DNA from: Chloroflexota bacterium
Lineage (GTDB): Bacteria; Chloroflexota; Anaerolineae; Promineifilales; Promineifilaceae
Assembly (NCBI GenBank): GCA_024223125.1
Contig: JAAEOP010000603.1
Location: forward strand, 1 to 11,199
Reading direction: 5' to 3'
DNA: 11,199 nt
Shown here: in pieces, positions 1-6,844 of the stretch
Position numbering within the stretch: the stretch's first letter is position 1
How the letters are laid out: the number at the start of each line of letters is the position of its first letter
Notes under the pieces: model-generated
Database searches by the model: none
Seen by the model: the letters and a program-made list of their open reading frames with translations, nothing else
What the model was told of the DNA's origin: nothing
Program-made: the position numbers and the translations under genes

Positions 1-56
1 AAATGGAGAATAATTGTCTGAGCGAATTTTGAGGGATGTGTATTATGGAGTGTGTA

Positions 57-93
57 AAAAAGCACGGCCGTAAAAAAGACGGCCGTGCTTTTT
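57..93. terminator. Strong bidirectional intrinsic terminator after rny
   Basis: A perfect hairpin has arms at 62-71 and 79-88 (GCACGGCCGT against ACGGCCGTGC) and a 7-base A-rich loop. An A5 run on the left pairs with a T5 run on the right. Read on the minus strand it follows the rny stop by about 20 bases and ends in a T run, so it should end the recX-rny transcript. It has the same form on the plus strand, so it would also stop transcripts entering from the left. Both arms contain the octamer ACGGCCGT that recurs through this window. The 56 bases to its left show no recognisable gene. Confidence 0.93.
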
Positions 94-113
94 AGTTTTT
101 AAGAAATGTGAAG

Positions 114-1646
114 TTACTTGGCAAAGCCCACAGCGCGTATTTCTCGAATGACAGTCACCTGAATTTGACCTGGATACTGCATACTGTCCTCAATAGATTT
201 GGCTACATTTTTTGACAGCCGCATCGCTTCCAAGTCATCAATTTTGGTTGGTTTAACCAAAATGCGAATTTCACGGCCGGCCTGAAGAGCGTAGGCGCTT
301 TCTACACCGGGGAAAGAGGTAGCGATTTCTTCCAGAGTGCGTACCCGCTTAATGTAGTTTTCCAAACTTTCGCGCCGGGCGCCGGGCCGGGCGCCAGAAA
401 TAGCGTCGGCCGCTTCCACAATAATAGCCTCCACTGTATCCTGGTCTATCTCATGGTGGTGAGAGGCAATAGCGTTGACGACCAACTTGGGTACATTAAA
501 CCGCTTGCAGAAATCAGATCCTAACTGGGCGTGCGTGCCTTCTTGTTCATGATCCATCGCTTTACCAATATCATGTAAAAAGCCACCCATCTTGGACAAC
601 TCTACATTGGCGCCTAATTCAGCGGCCAACACAGAAGCAATTTTGGCCGCTTCAACAGCATGAAAGAGCTGGTTCTGGCCGTAGGAAGTGCGATATTTCA
701 GCCGCCCCATCATCTTGAGAACCTGGGGATGCAGGCCATGAACATTGGCTTCATAGGCGGCTTGTTCACCGGCTTCTTTGATGTCCCGGTTGACTTCGTG
801 TTTGGCATCTTTGATCAATTTTTCGATGCGGGCAGGATGGATACGGCCGTCGGAAATCAATTTCTCTAAAGCTCGCCGGGCTATTTCCCGTCGTACTGCG
901 TCAAAACTAGAAATGGTGACGGATTCGGGGGTGTCATCTACTACAACATCTACACCGGCCGCCTGTTCAAATGCGCGAATGTTACGGCCGCTGCGCCCAA
1001 TAATGCGCCCTTTCATCTCCTCGCTGGGCAGCGAAACAGAAGATACCGTAATTTCTGCCACCTGGTCACTGGCAATGCGTTGAATAGCCATGGCCACCAA
1101 CTCACGCGCTTTGATGTTGGCCGTTTCTTTGGCTTCATCTTCAATTTCGCGCATGATGCGGGCCATATCTTGTCGGGCTTCTTTTTCCACATCATCCAAC
1201 AAAATCTGCTTGGCTTCATCAGTTGTCAACGCGGCTACTTGTTCTAACTGTTGGCGTCGTTCCTGTTCCGTGGATTCTAATTGGTTATAGCGTTTGTCCA
1301 GGCGACTTTGCCGTTTGTTTAGGATCTGCTCCCGTTGTTCCAGTTTTTTAGATTGCTTATCCAGGTTTCCACTACGGCGGTCTACACGTTCTTCAGCACG
1401 AGCCAGGTCAGCATAACGACGTTCAGTTACTTTTTCTGCCTCTTGCCGAACCTGATGGGCTTCCTTCCTGGCTGTTTTCAGAATGGTTTGATTTTCATTT
1501 TCGGTTTCGGTTCGTTTTTGTTCTAATTCCTTTTCAAATGTTAGCTGGGTCTGTTCGGTGCGGGGTTTCAAAACCATGTAAGAAACTGCTGCGGTAATTA
1601 ATGCACCGACGACCAATCCCAACACAACTCCAATTATTGGGGTCAT
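114..1646 (-). CDS. rny: Ribonuclease Y (membrane-anchored endoribonuclease, KH-HD)
   Basis: RNase Y is a membrane-anchored endoribonuclease that starts mRNA decay in many bacteria lacking RNase E. The 510-residue product shows the full family layout: an N-terminal membrane helix (about residues 3-26), a long charged coiled coil (about 30-180), a KH RNA-binding domain with GRSGRNIR near 216-223, and an HD phosphohydrolase domain with the HD pair at 358-359 (FLHDIGKAMDHE), a later SHHHEI and an EAADAISGARPGARRE segment. An in-frame start at 1697 exists, but the ATG at 1646 is preferred: it has AAGGAG 7 bases upstream and places the membrane helix directly at the N-terminus, as in the family. 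That Shine-Dalgarno overlaps the recX stop codon (11-base gap), which suggests translational coupling. Length is normal for the family (about 520). Confidence 0.96.
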   Translation of the reverse strand: MTPIIGVVLGLVVGALITAAVSYMVLKPRTEQTQLTFEKELEQKRTETENENQTILKTARKEAHQVRQEAEKVTERRYADLARAEERVDRRSGNLDKQSKKLEQREQILNKRQSRLDKRYNQLESTEQERRQQLEQVAALTTDEAKQILLDDVEKEARQDMARIMREIEDEAKETANIKARELVAMAIQRIASDQVAEITVSSVSLPSEEMKGRIIGRSGRNIRAFEQAAGVDVVVDDTPESVTISSFDAVRREIARRALEKLISDGRIHPARIEKLIKDAKHEVNRDIKEAGEQAAYEANVHGLHPQVLKMMGRLKYRTSYGQNQLFHAVEAAKIASVLAAELGANVELSKMGGFLHDIGKAMDHEQEGTHAQLGSDFCKRFNVPKLVVNAIASHHHEIDQDTVEAIIVEAADAISGARPGARRESLENYIKRVRTLEEIATSFPGVESAYALQAGREIRILVKPTKIDDLEAMRLSKNVAKSIEDSMQYPGQIQVTVIREIRAVGFAK

Positions 1647-1657
1647 AGTCGTTCTCC

Positions 1658-2296
1658 TTAATCTGTTTGCGTTGTTGACGATGAGACAGTTTGCCACATC
1701 TCATCAAGAACATCTCGAATAATGCTGTAAGAAAATCCACGCCGTTGTAAATAAGCGCCCAATTTGGCGCTGAATTCATTTTGGGGCAATTTCTGCCAGT
1801 GGTAGAGTTTTTTTTGGGCGGCCCGGCGGGCGGCGGCCGTTTCATCTACACTGGTCAGGATGTTATCTATCATGTATTCGCTCACCCCTTTTTGACGCAG
1901 CTCCTGGCGTAAAGCAAAGTGGCTGCGGGGCTTGAACGTTTCTCGCTGCTCTACCCAGAAGCGGGCAAAGGCAGCGTCATCCAGGAGATCGGCCTCTTCT
2001 AAGCGTGTCACTGCCTGGGCAATCACATCGTCGTTAAATCCTTTTTTTTGTAAGTTTTGTTGTACCTCGGCCGTGCTGCGCGGCCGATAAGTAATAAACC
2101 GAATAGCAGATTGTTTAGCCTTTTCTAGCTGGTCAGCTTTTTGTAACGTGTTTATTTCGGCGGCCGTGACAGTTTGCCCGACTCTGAGAGAGACGGCCGT
2201 AATAGCAGCCAGCCCAAATGCAAACTCATCATCAATATAAACATTGATCCGGTTAGGGTTTCGTTTTTGGTTTGTTAAAGCAGTAATTATTCCCAT
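1658..2296 (-). CDS. recX: Regulatory protein RecX
   Basis: RecX proteins bind RecA filaments and modulate, usually inhibit, recombinase activity. The 212-residue product has the expected tandem three-helix architecture, seen in the segments RFITYRPRSTAEVQQNL, FNDDVIAQAVTRLEEADLLDDAAFARFWVEQR and the later LRQELRQKGVSEYMIDNIL. The N-terminal segment (INVYIDDEFAFGL) is typical of longer Gram-positive-type RecX proteins. The ATG at 2296 has a modest GGAAG about 9 bases upstream. It lies downstream of recA on the same strand, the classical arrangement, but is separated from it by about 425 bases containing terminator-like hairpins, so expression may depend on read-through or on a promoter I could not identify. 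It is translationally coupled to rny. Confidence 0.92.
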   Translation of the reverse strand: MGIITALTNQKRNPNRINVYIDDEFAFGLAAITAVSLRVGQTVTAAEINTLQKADQLEKAKQSAIRFITYRPRSTAEVQQNLQKKGFNDDVIAQAVTRLEEADLLDDAAFARFWVEQRETFKPRSHFALRQELRQKGVSEYMIDNILTSVDETAAARRAAQKKLYHWQKLPQNEFSAKLGAYLQRRGFSYSIIRDVLDEMWQTVSSSTTQTD

Positions 2297-2322
2297 TACG
2301 CAGCTTCCGAGTTTGCAAAAAT

Positions 2323-2351
2323 AAAGCCGTGACTACCGGAGCCACGGCTTT
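2323..2351 (-). terminator. Terminator or attenuator hairpin just upstream of recX
   Basis: The arms AAAGCCGTG (2323-2331) and CACGGCTTT (2343-2351) form a perfect 9-bp stem with an 11-base loop. On the minus strand it is followed by TTTATTTTT, the shape of an intrinsic terminator. It sits only 27 bases ahead of the recX ATG, so it would lower recX-rny transcription coming from recA or from any promoter in the spacer. No promoter fits between it and recX, which makes an attenuator role plausible. That role is inference. Confidence 0.7.
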
Positions 2352-2368
2352 TCAATGCAATTAACAAT

Positions 2369-2591
2369 ATGGGTACAGATCAGGTGATCAATCTTTTAGG
2401 GGCAGGATGCCTTAGTAGCAATTAGGAAGCAGCCACAAATCTAATTTTCCAGCTAATACCACTAGCTGAAATGATGAAATGTGCGGGTGACGTGGTTTGG
2501 GTATAACAAATACCTGGGTTACAAAATATCTCCATAATTGTTTATATATGGTTTAGTCCAGATAAGGATGGTTCAAGCCATCCAGTTTTTT
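2369..2591 (+). ncRNA. Candidate plus-strand structured small RNA (tentative)
   Basis: On the plus strand a series of small hairpins (2450-2468, 2500-2514) ends in GGATGG-TTCAAG-CCATCC (2566-2583), followed by AG and six T residues. That is the order expected for a small RNA with an intrinsic terminator. I could not recognise an RNA family or a clear promoter, so the 5' end given here is arbitrary. If transcribed, it would be antisense to any recA-recX read-through transcript. Confidence 0.22.
2566..2591 (+). terminator. Plus-strand terminator-like hairpin in the recA-recX spacer
   Basis: A 6-bp GC-rich stem GGATGG/CCATCC with a 6-base loop is followed after two bases by T6 (2586-2591). The T run lies only on the plus-strand side. 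It therefore faces transcription opposite to recA and recX, where no protein gene is visible upstream. Confidence 0.5.
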
Positions 2592-2629
2592 CAGTTGTAA
2601 GTGTATTTACCAATAAGGCCACATTTGCT

Positions 2630-2649
2630 AAAAAGTCTGCTTTCAGACT
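2630..2649 (-). terminator. Short intrinsic terminator downstream of recA
   Basis: On the minus strand AGTCTG-AAAG-CAGACT (arms 2644-2649 and 2634-2639) is followed by TTTTT. It lies about 75 bases past the recA stop. The stem is only 6 bp, so termination may be partial. That would fit the read-through expression of recX known in Escherichia coli. Confidence 0.6.
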
Positions 2650-2721
2650 CAATCTGTAATTAATCGTTTGTTGTATTTGAATTGCCAATGGCCGGCGCCG
2701 GTTAGACGGCCGTTTCCAAAG

Positions 2722-3735
2722 TTAAGAATCCGCCAATTCACCAACTGGTAAACCAGCTTCCTGTCGAATCAATTGTTCCAAATCAAATAATAAATCTGTA
2801 TGTTCAGCCAGGTATACCTTGGCATTTTCACGACCCTGGCCTAACAATGTTTCACCATAACGGAAATAAGCGCCTCGTTTATCTACGAGATTGTATTCTG
2901 CTGCCAAATCTAATACGCAGCCTGTCTTGGAGATGCCCTCGTTGTACATGATGTCAAATTCAGCTTCTGTGAAGGGGGGGGCAACTTTATTCTTTTTTAC
3001 CTTGACTCTGGTGCGATTGCCTGTTACTTCGCCGCGAGCTTTAATGGCTTGAATCCGGCGAATATCCAGCCGCACTGAGGAGTAAAATTTCAAGGCATTG
3101 CCGCCGCTGGTTGTTTCTGGGCTGCCAAACATCACGCCAATTTTTGAACGCAGTTGGTTGGTAAAAATTACAATGGTATTGGTCTGCTTGATGGCTCCAG
3201 ACAATTTGCGTAAGGCTTGTGACATGAGTCGGGCTTGCAAACCCATATGGGAGTCGCCCATTTCCCCTTCAATTTCCGCTCGTGGAACCAGAGCGGCTAC
3301 AGAATCTACGACAACTACATCCATTGTGCCAGAGCGGATGAGGGCTTCGGCAATTTCTAAAGCTTGTTCACCCGTATCCGGTTGGGAGATGTAAAGATTG
3401 TTGATGTCTGCCCCGCATCTGGCTGCATATTCAGGGTCTAGAGCGTGTTCCATATCCACAAAGGCACAGATGCCGCCACGCCGTTGCGCTTCGGCAATGA
3501 TGTGCTGGCACAAGGTGGTTTTACCGGAGGATTCGGGGCCATAAATTTCGATGACACGGCCGCGTGGCAAACCACCTACGCCTAAGGCAATATCTAATGA
3601 CAACGCGCCAGTGGGGATAACATCTACCTGCATATGTTGGGCATCGCCCAGACGCATAATTGTCCCTTCACCATACCGTTTGGTCAGGGCTGCTATTGTG
3701 TTCTCTAACTGCCTGTCACGTCCGTCTTTAGCCAT
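2722..3735 (-). CDS. recA: Recombinase RecA
   Basis: RecA is the ATP-dependent strand-exchange protein of homologous recombination and co-protease of the SOS response. The 337-residue product carries Walker A GPESSGKT (residues 66-73), the Walker B region [12 protein letters not shown] (about 140-151), the filament-interface segment [15 protein letters not shown], the L2 segment [17 protein letters not shown] and the C-terminal DNA-binding domain. A longer reading frame opens at a TTG at 3759. The ATG at 3735 is preferred because it gives the usual RecA N-terminus ([22 protein letters not shown]), and the TTG has no ribosome binding site. The Shine-Dalgarno before the ATG is weak (TGGA). The C-terminal tail is short and only mildly acidic. 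The gene is divergent from the acetyltransferase gene at 3857. Confidence 0.98.
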   Translation of the reverse strand: MAKDGRDRQLENTIAALTKRYGEGTIMRLGDAQHMQVDVIPTGALSLDIALGVGGLPRGRVIEIYGPESSGKTTLCQHIIAEAQRRGGICAFVDMEHALDPEYAARCGADINNLYISQPDTGEQALEIAEALIRSGTMDVVVVDSVAALVPRAEIEGEMGDSHMGLQARLMSQALRKLSGAIKQTNTIVIFTNQLRSKIGVMFGSPETTSGGNALKFYSSVRLDIRRIQAIKARGEVTGNRTRVKVKKNKVAPPFTEAEFDIMYNEGISKTGCVLDLAAEYNLVDKRGAYFRYGETLLGQGRENAKVYLAEHTDLLFDLEQLIRQEAGLPVGELADS

Positions 3736-3803
3736 AATTCCAGGGTGTTGCCTCGTCAAAAATCTATTTTTTTGCTGAATTTGAATTCTGAGATTGAATA
3801 CAA

Positions 3804-3816
3804 AATTGACTCAATT
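3804..3816. promoter_or_regulatory. 13-bp palindrome in the recA divergent promoter region
   Basis: AATTGA-C-TCAATT is a perfect inverted repeat between recA and the divergent acetyltransferase gene. Its position fits an operator for either gene. It does not resemble the Escherichia coli or Bacillus LexA box, so a link to SOS control is only a suggestion. Confidence 0.3.
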
Positions 3817-3819
3817 GAT

Positions 3820-3850
3820 TTGTTAGAAATTTGATTATGTAGTGTACAAT
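3820..3850 (+). promoter_or_regulatory. Promoter of the acetyltransferase operon, leaderless
   Basis: TACAAT (3845-3850) is a good -10 box. TTGTTA (3820-3825) is a possible -35 with a long 19-base spacer. Transcription would start about 7 bases after the -10, at the A of the ATG at 3857. There is no Shine-Dalgarno before that ATG, so a leaderless mRNA is likely. The upstream in-frame GTG at 3842 overlaps the -10 box and is therefore an unlikely start. Confidence 0.5.
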
Positions 3851-3856
3851 AGCGTT

Positions 3857-4777
3857 ATGGAATTGGCAAACCAACTGTCACGGGAAGGATTCAGCAATCA
3901 GCTCCGGGTGGCAACCAGGGGAGACGTGGGCGCTCTGACGAGATTGTTGCAAACGGCCGTGTACTGTCATCTTCATGTAGATTGGTATTTGCCTGTTGAT
4001 TGGATTGGCTCTCCCGGCTTTGTCGTTTACCCTAAACTGGCTCTCACAAGATTGAATCATGCAGCCAAATTTATCGGCCAACGTGAGGAAGTGCTAGGTT
4101 GCCTGGTAGCGGCATCTGATGTAATGCCGGCAGCCTGGATGCGTGTGGCAGCGTTGGCCGATATGCCTCAACCCAGGATGGCGCTGCTGGCCATGGCTAA
4201 TCGTGTAGAACTGTATTTGCGCCAGCGCAAAGTAGAGCAGTTGGCCTGGCTAATTATGAATTCCTGGCCGCAAACCTGGTTAGAGGAGATGGGCTTTTTT
4301 CTGGTTAATGAAATCGAGACATATGTGAAAAAGGATACGGCCATGCCACTCATCACCTCCAGCCCCAATTTGCAAATACGGCCGGTACATGCCGATGATT
4401 TTGATGCTCTGGCACGTTTGGAAGCGGCCGCTTATGAGCCTTTATGGCAGCACAGCGCCCACGCTTTACACCTAGCCCGGCCACAATCATTTAGTTTTGA
4501 TGTCGCTCTGTTGCATAATGAAATTGCCGGTTTCCAACTTAGTTCTCGTACAGATGCTGGGGTGCATTTGGCGCGTTTAACGGTTAATCCCATTTACCAG
4601 GGGTATGGTGTCGGATCGGCCTTGTTGGTTCATGCCCTTTCCAGTTATCATCAGCATGGGCTGCACACAGTTTCCCTTAATACCCAAATAGATAACCTAC
4701 CTTCACAAGCGTTGTATAAAAAATTCGGATTTCAGGCCAGTGGCGCCCGTTTGCCGGTCTGGTTAAAGGAGTTGTAA
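3857..4777 (+). CDS. Two-domain GNAT-family N-acetyltransferase
   Basis: GNAT enzymes transfer an acetyl group from acetyl-CoA to an amine. The 306-residue product appears to contain two tandem GNAT folds. The C-terminal copy (about residues 172-306) has the canonical acetyl-CoA motif LTVNPIYQGYGVGSALL (pyrophosphate-binding QGYGVG at about 248-253) followed by the motif-B-like ALYKKFGFQASG. The N-terminal half (about 15-165) keeps only traces, such as TWLEEMGFFLVNEIETY in the place of motif B, and lacks the Q/R-x-x-G-x-G loop. It is therefore probably degenerate and may act in substrate binding or dimerisation. The substrate is unknown. It is the first gene of a rightward set: the V4R gene starts one base after its stop, with AAGGAG inside the end of this gene. 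Confidence 0.85.
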   Translation: MELANQLSREGFSNQLRVATRGDVGALTRLLQTAVYCHLHVDWYLPVDWIGSPGFVVYPKLALTRLNHAAKFIGQREEVLGCLVAASDVMPAAWMRVAALADMPQPRMALLAMANRVELYLRQRKVEQLAWLIMNSWPQTWLEEMGFFLVNEIETYVKKDTAMPLITSSPNLQIRPVHADDFDALARLEAAAYEPLWQHSAHALHLARPQSFSFDVALLHNEIAGFQLSSRTDAGVHLARLTVNPIYQGYGVGSALLVHALSSYHQHGLHTVSLNTQIDNLPSQALYKKFGFQASGARLPVWLKEL

Positions 4778-4778
4778 T

Positions 4779-5426
4779 ATGACGAAATATGAACCGGTAG
4801 AAATTGCTGAAGATGCTCCCTATGTCAATGCGCTGCTTTTCCAGACGATGTTGGGGATTGAAGAAGTTCTGGGTAAAAATGGGTTGAAAGTGGTGTTGCA
4901 ATCTAGTGGTTTACAACGGTATGTGGATAATCCACCGCCGAACGATTTGGGCTTTGGGGCAGAAGCGCGAGAGTTTGCTTACTTGAATGCGGCCATTGAG
5001 GAGTTTACCGGTCGGGCCGGAAAAGGGATGTTGCAGCGTATCGGCCGTTCTGGGTTTCAATGGGGAATCAAAGAGCAGTCTGGGGCTATGGGGTTGGCCG
5101 GACTGGCCTTAAAGGCGTTGCCTCGACGGCTGCGAATGCGAGCAGTCTTGTTAGGTCTTCGTAAAGGATTGATGGATAATGTACCCTATGGCTTGATTGA
5201 TGTACGTGATGAAGGCGGCATGTTTGTTTTTACTGATTATGCCTGTGTCATTTGCCATACTCGTCATGATGACAAATCATTATGCCATATGTATGTGGGG
5301 ACTTTAAGTGAAGCGATGGCCTATGCTACCGGTAAAAATTTCCGCGAATTTGAAGTGGTGGAAACTCATTGCCGTGCCCGAGGAGATGGATACTGTCGTT
5401 TTGAAATTCGAGAGAAAGCGCCATAG
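4779..5426 (+). CDS. V4R-domain (4-vinyl reductase-like) protein
   Basis: The V4R domain is a small-molecule-binding fold known from the bacteriochlorophyll biosynthesis protein BchJ and from hydrocarbon-sensing regulators. The C-terminal half of this 215-residue product carries the typical ending, with LCHMYVGTLSEAM (about 168-180) and VVETHCRARGDGYCRFEI (about 193-210). Five cysteines are visible (156, 159, 169, 198, 206), including a CVIC pair with a following His, which could bind metal or a cofactor. The N-terminal part (about 1-130) is helical and amphipathic, and I see no DNA-binding or enzymatic domain. The start is supported by AAGGAG 8 bases upstream. Position in the operon links it to the acetyltransferase and the membrane protein, but no pathway follows from that. 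No other photosynthesis gene is present here. Confidence 0.8.
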   Translation: MTKYEPVEIAEDAPYVNALLFQTMLGIEEVLGKNGLKVVLQSSGLQRYVDNPPPNDLGFGAEAREFAYLNAAIEEFTGRAGKGMLQRIGRSGFQWGIKEQSGAMGLAGLALKALPRRLRMRAVLLGLRKGLMDNVPYGLIDVRDEGGMFVFTDYACVICHTRHDDKSLCHMYVGTLSEAMAYATGKNFREFEVVETHCRARGDGYCRFEIREKAP

Positions 5427-5430
5427 GATG

Positions 5431-5451
5431 GCAAGTTTGCAAGTAGCAAGT
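5431..5451 (+). repeat. Three short GCAAGT direct repeats
   Basis: GCAAGT occurs at 5431-5436, 5439-5444 and 5446-5451, in the gap between the V4R and membrane-protein genes and right before the ATG. It replaces the place where a Shine-Dalgarno would be expected. It may be a decayed short tandem repeat or chance. Confidence 0.4.
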
Positions 5452-5455
5452 AATT

Positions 5456-6598
5456 ATGATGACCGATAAAATTTCACCTTCAAATGTAACCACAAAAGTC
5501 TGGCGTGATCTGGTGTATATTGCTCTGGTTGGGACCGGGTTTGGTTTGTTGGGTGGATTTGTTCAAAAGGAGGTGACAGGCATAGGTGGCGCTGCCATTT
5601 TGCTGTTTTTGTTTGGCGCATACAACAGTGTTCTGGAAAATAATCGCGGCCTGATGAGTGGGTTACTAACAGGTGGCATTATTGGTCTCATTGTCGGCGT
5701 CGTTGGGTTCTTGTTAGGCGGTATACCAAATGGTGTACTGGAAGCAGCCTTATTTGGTTTTGTGCGCGGGATGCTTTTTGGGGCGATGGCTGGATTTATT
5801 ACGCGGGCTAAACCTGATGAGGGAGATGCTTCCGGTGTGGCTCTATTTCTTATAGCTGGTTCTATTGTTGTAGGCGCATTTTTGGGCGCTGCCATTGGCC
5901 TGCTAGTAGGCGTTATTTTGGGCCTTGTGATGCTTGGTGGCGGGGGCGTTTTGGTTGCCGTATTGGTTGGTCTAATTGTGGGGGGGTATCTGGGCACTTA
6001 TTTCTTAACCCGTCGCCTGGTTATTATATCGGCCGTTATCTTTAGCAGTGTGTCACTCATCTCCGCTCAAATAGGGGGTGCATTTACCGGTTTAGTGTTG
6101 GGACTAGTGGGTGGGGCGTTGACCCCCATGTTGTTGGTAGCGGCCATTGGTTTATTAGGCGGTTTGACTAGCCGGGGATTAAAAGCAGGCATCATTGAAG
6201 CATTAGAAGCTCCGGCCGAGATGATTCAACAAGGGGCAGCCCCATTTTTAGCTCCGGCTATGCTGGTAGGTATTATTGTAGGGGCAGCGGCTGTGGGTGA
6301 GGGCGGGGTCATTGCATTAACCATAACATTGGCCGGCATGGGCCTGTTTTTGGGTGTGATCAGTGAACTTGAGCGGCCGCAAGCTAACCGTTTAACAATT
6401 CGGGCGCTCATTGAGATGGTGATGTTGGGGTCAGACCAATGGCCGATTAGGGAAATAGCGCAGCAGGTTTCCGGTACAAATAAGCGCACGGCCGTTTTTG
6501 GCGGCCTGATCGCATTTTTCCTGGCCAGTCTCAGCGCACTGATTGGCGCCTTAGTCGGGCAGCAGTTGAAGTTGTTGGTAGACATGATAATGTCATAA
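5456..6598 (+). CDS. Glycine-rich polytopic membrane protein, unknown function
   Basis: I do not recognise a family. The 380-residue product is almost entirely hydrophobic, with roughly ten membrane segments (about 20-36, 43-60, 66-90, 93-116, 127-160, 163-185, 187-202, 204-236, 265-303, 345-366). It is dense in small-residue motifs of the GxxxG/GGxxG kind (for example GLLTGGIIGLIVGVVGFLLGG and GLVLGLVGGAL), which pack helices tightly. A hydrophilic segment at about 304-344 (ELERPQANRLTIRALIEMV...SGTNKR) lies before the last helix. No transporter signature, catalytic motif or signal peptide is visible. ATGs at 5456 and 5459 are both possible, and neither has a good Shine-Dalgarno. It is the last clear gene of the set, 29 bases after the V4R gene, and is followed by a terminator. 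Confidence 0.72.
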   Translation: MMTDKISPSNVTTKVWRDLVYIALVGTGFGLLGGFVQKEVTGIGGAAILLFLFGAYNSVLENNRGLMSGLLTGGIIGLIVGVVGFLLGGIPNGVLEAALFGFVRGMLFGAMAGFITRAKPDEGDASGVALFLIAGSIVVGAFLGAAIGLLVGVILGLVMLGGGGVLVAVLVGLIVGGYLGTYFLTRRLVIISAVIFSSVSLISAQIGGAFTGLVLGLVGGALTPMLLVAAIGLLGGLTSRGLKAGIIEALEAPAEMIQQGAAPFLAPAMLVGIIVGAAAVGEGGVIALTITLAGMGLFLGVISELERPQANRLTIRALIEMVMLGSDQWPIREIAQQVSGTNKRTAVFGGLIAFFLASLSALIGALVGQQLKLLVDMIMS

Positions 6599-6639
6599 GG
6601 AGGTTGCGATGGTACGCAAAGCAGTTGCTAATAGGCAAC

Positions 6640-6668
6640 AAAAAAGCACCCGAGTTGGGTGCTTTTTT
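6640..6668. terminator. Bidirectional terminator between membrane gene and tRNA
   Basis: A6-GCACCC (6640-6651) pairs with GGGTGC-T6 (6657-6668) around the loop GAGTT. It should end the rightward operon about 40 bases after the membrane-protein stop. On the minus strand it follows the tRNA 3' end by 5 bases and has an equal T run, so it also serves the tRNA. Confidence 0.92.
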
Positions 6669-6673
6669 ACTTA

Positions 6674-6745
<72 letters not shown>

Positions 6746-6750
6746 ACAAC

Positions 6751-6776
6751 AGGTGAGGATTATAACAAGCTCACCT
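6751..6776. repeat. Inverted repeat flanking the tRNA promoter -10 box
   Basis: AGGTGAG (6751-6757) and CTCACCT (6770-6776) are perfect 7-bp arms around 12 bases that contain most of the TATAAT box. On the plus strand the second arm runs into T residues, so it could also act as a back-up terminator for rightward read-through. As DNA it could be an operator. I cannot choose between these. Confidence 0.55.
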
Positions 6777-6786
6777 TTTTTGTCAA
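6759..6786 (-). promoter_or_regulatory. Near-consensus sigma-70 promoter for tRNA-fMet
   Basis: On the minus strand TTGACA (6786-6781) and TATAAT (6764-6759) both match the consensus perfectly, with a 16-base spacer. The -10 lies 13 bases from the tRNA 5' end, which leaves a leader of about 7 bases. Confidence 0.9.
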
Positions 6787-6844
6787 AAAATCAACATAAA
6801 ATATAAGCTGTAGTTAAGTTGGTGGCTGATGGTAGGTGGTCTCC

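Larger units (their letters stand above)
2352..2721. other. Structured non-coding spacer between recA and recX
   Basis: This stretch holds no convincing ORF. Besides the terminators listed separately it contains a perfect hairpin CAGCTA/TAGCTG (2450-2455 with 2463-2468), GGTAT/ATACC with a 5-base loop (2500-2504 with 2510-2514), and the palindromes GATCAGGTGATC (about 2379-2390) and CCGGCGCCGG (2692-2701). ACGGCCGT lies at 2706-2713, next to the recA stop. The density of short perfect inverted repeats is higher than in other spacers of this window. See the candidate RNA entry. Confidence 0.6.

Noticed and set aside
2369..2503. Plus-strand frame MGTDQVINLLGAGCLSSN, then TAG, then a further 26 codons
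   Set aside because: It is interrupted by TAG, has no ribosome site, and its stretches coincide with inverted repeats. There is no evidence for recoding.
5428..5469. 13-codon mini-ORF overlapping the start of the membrane-protein gene
   Set aside because: It has no ribosome site and consists mainly of the GCAAGT repeats, so a leader-peptide role has no support.
5563..5997. 144-residue minus-strand ORF rich in Pro and Thr
   Set aside because: It is the complement of glycine- and valine-rich membrane codons. The low-complexity content is what an antisense shadow gives.
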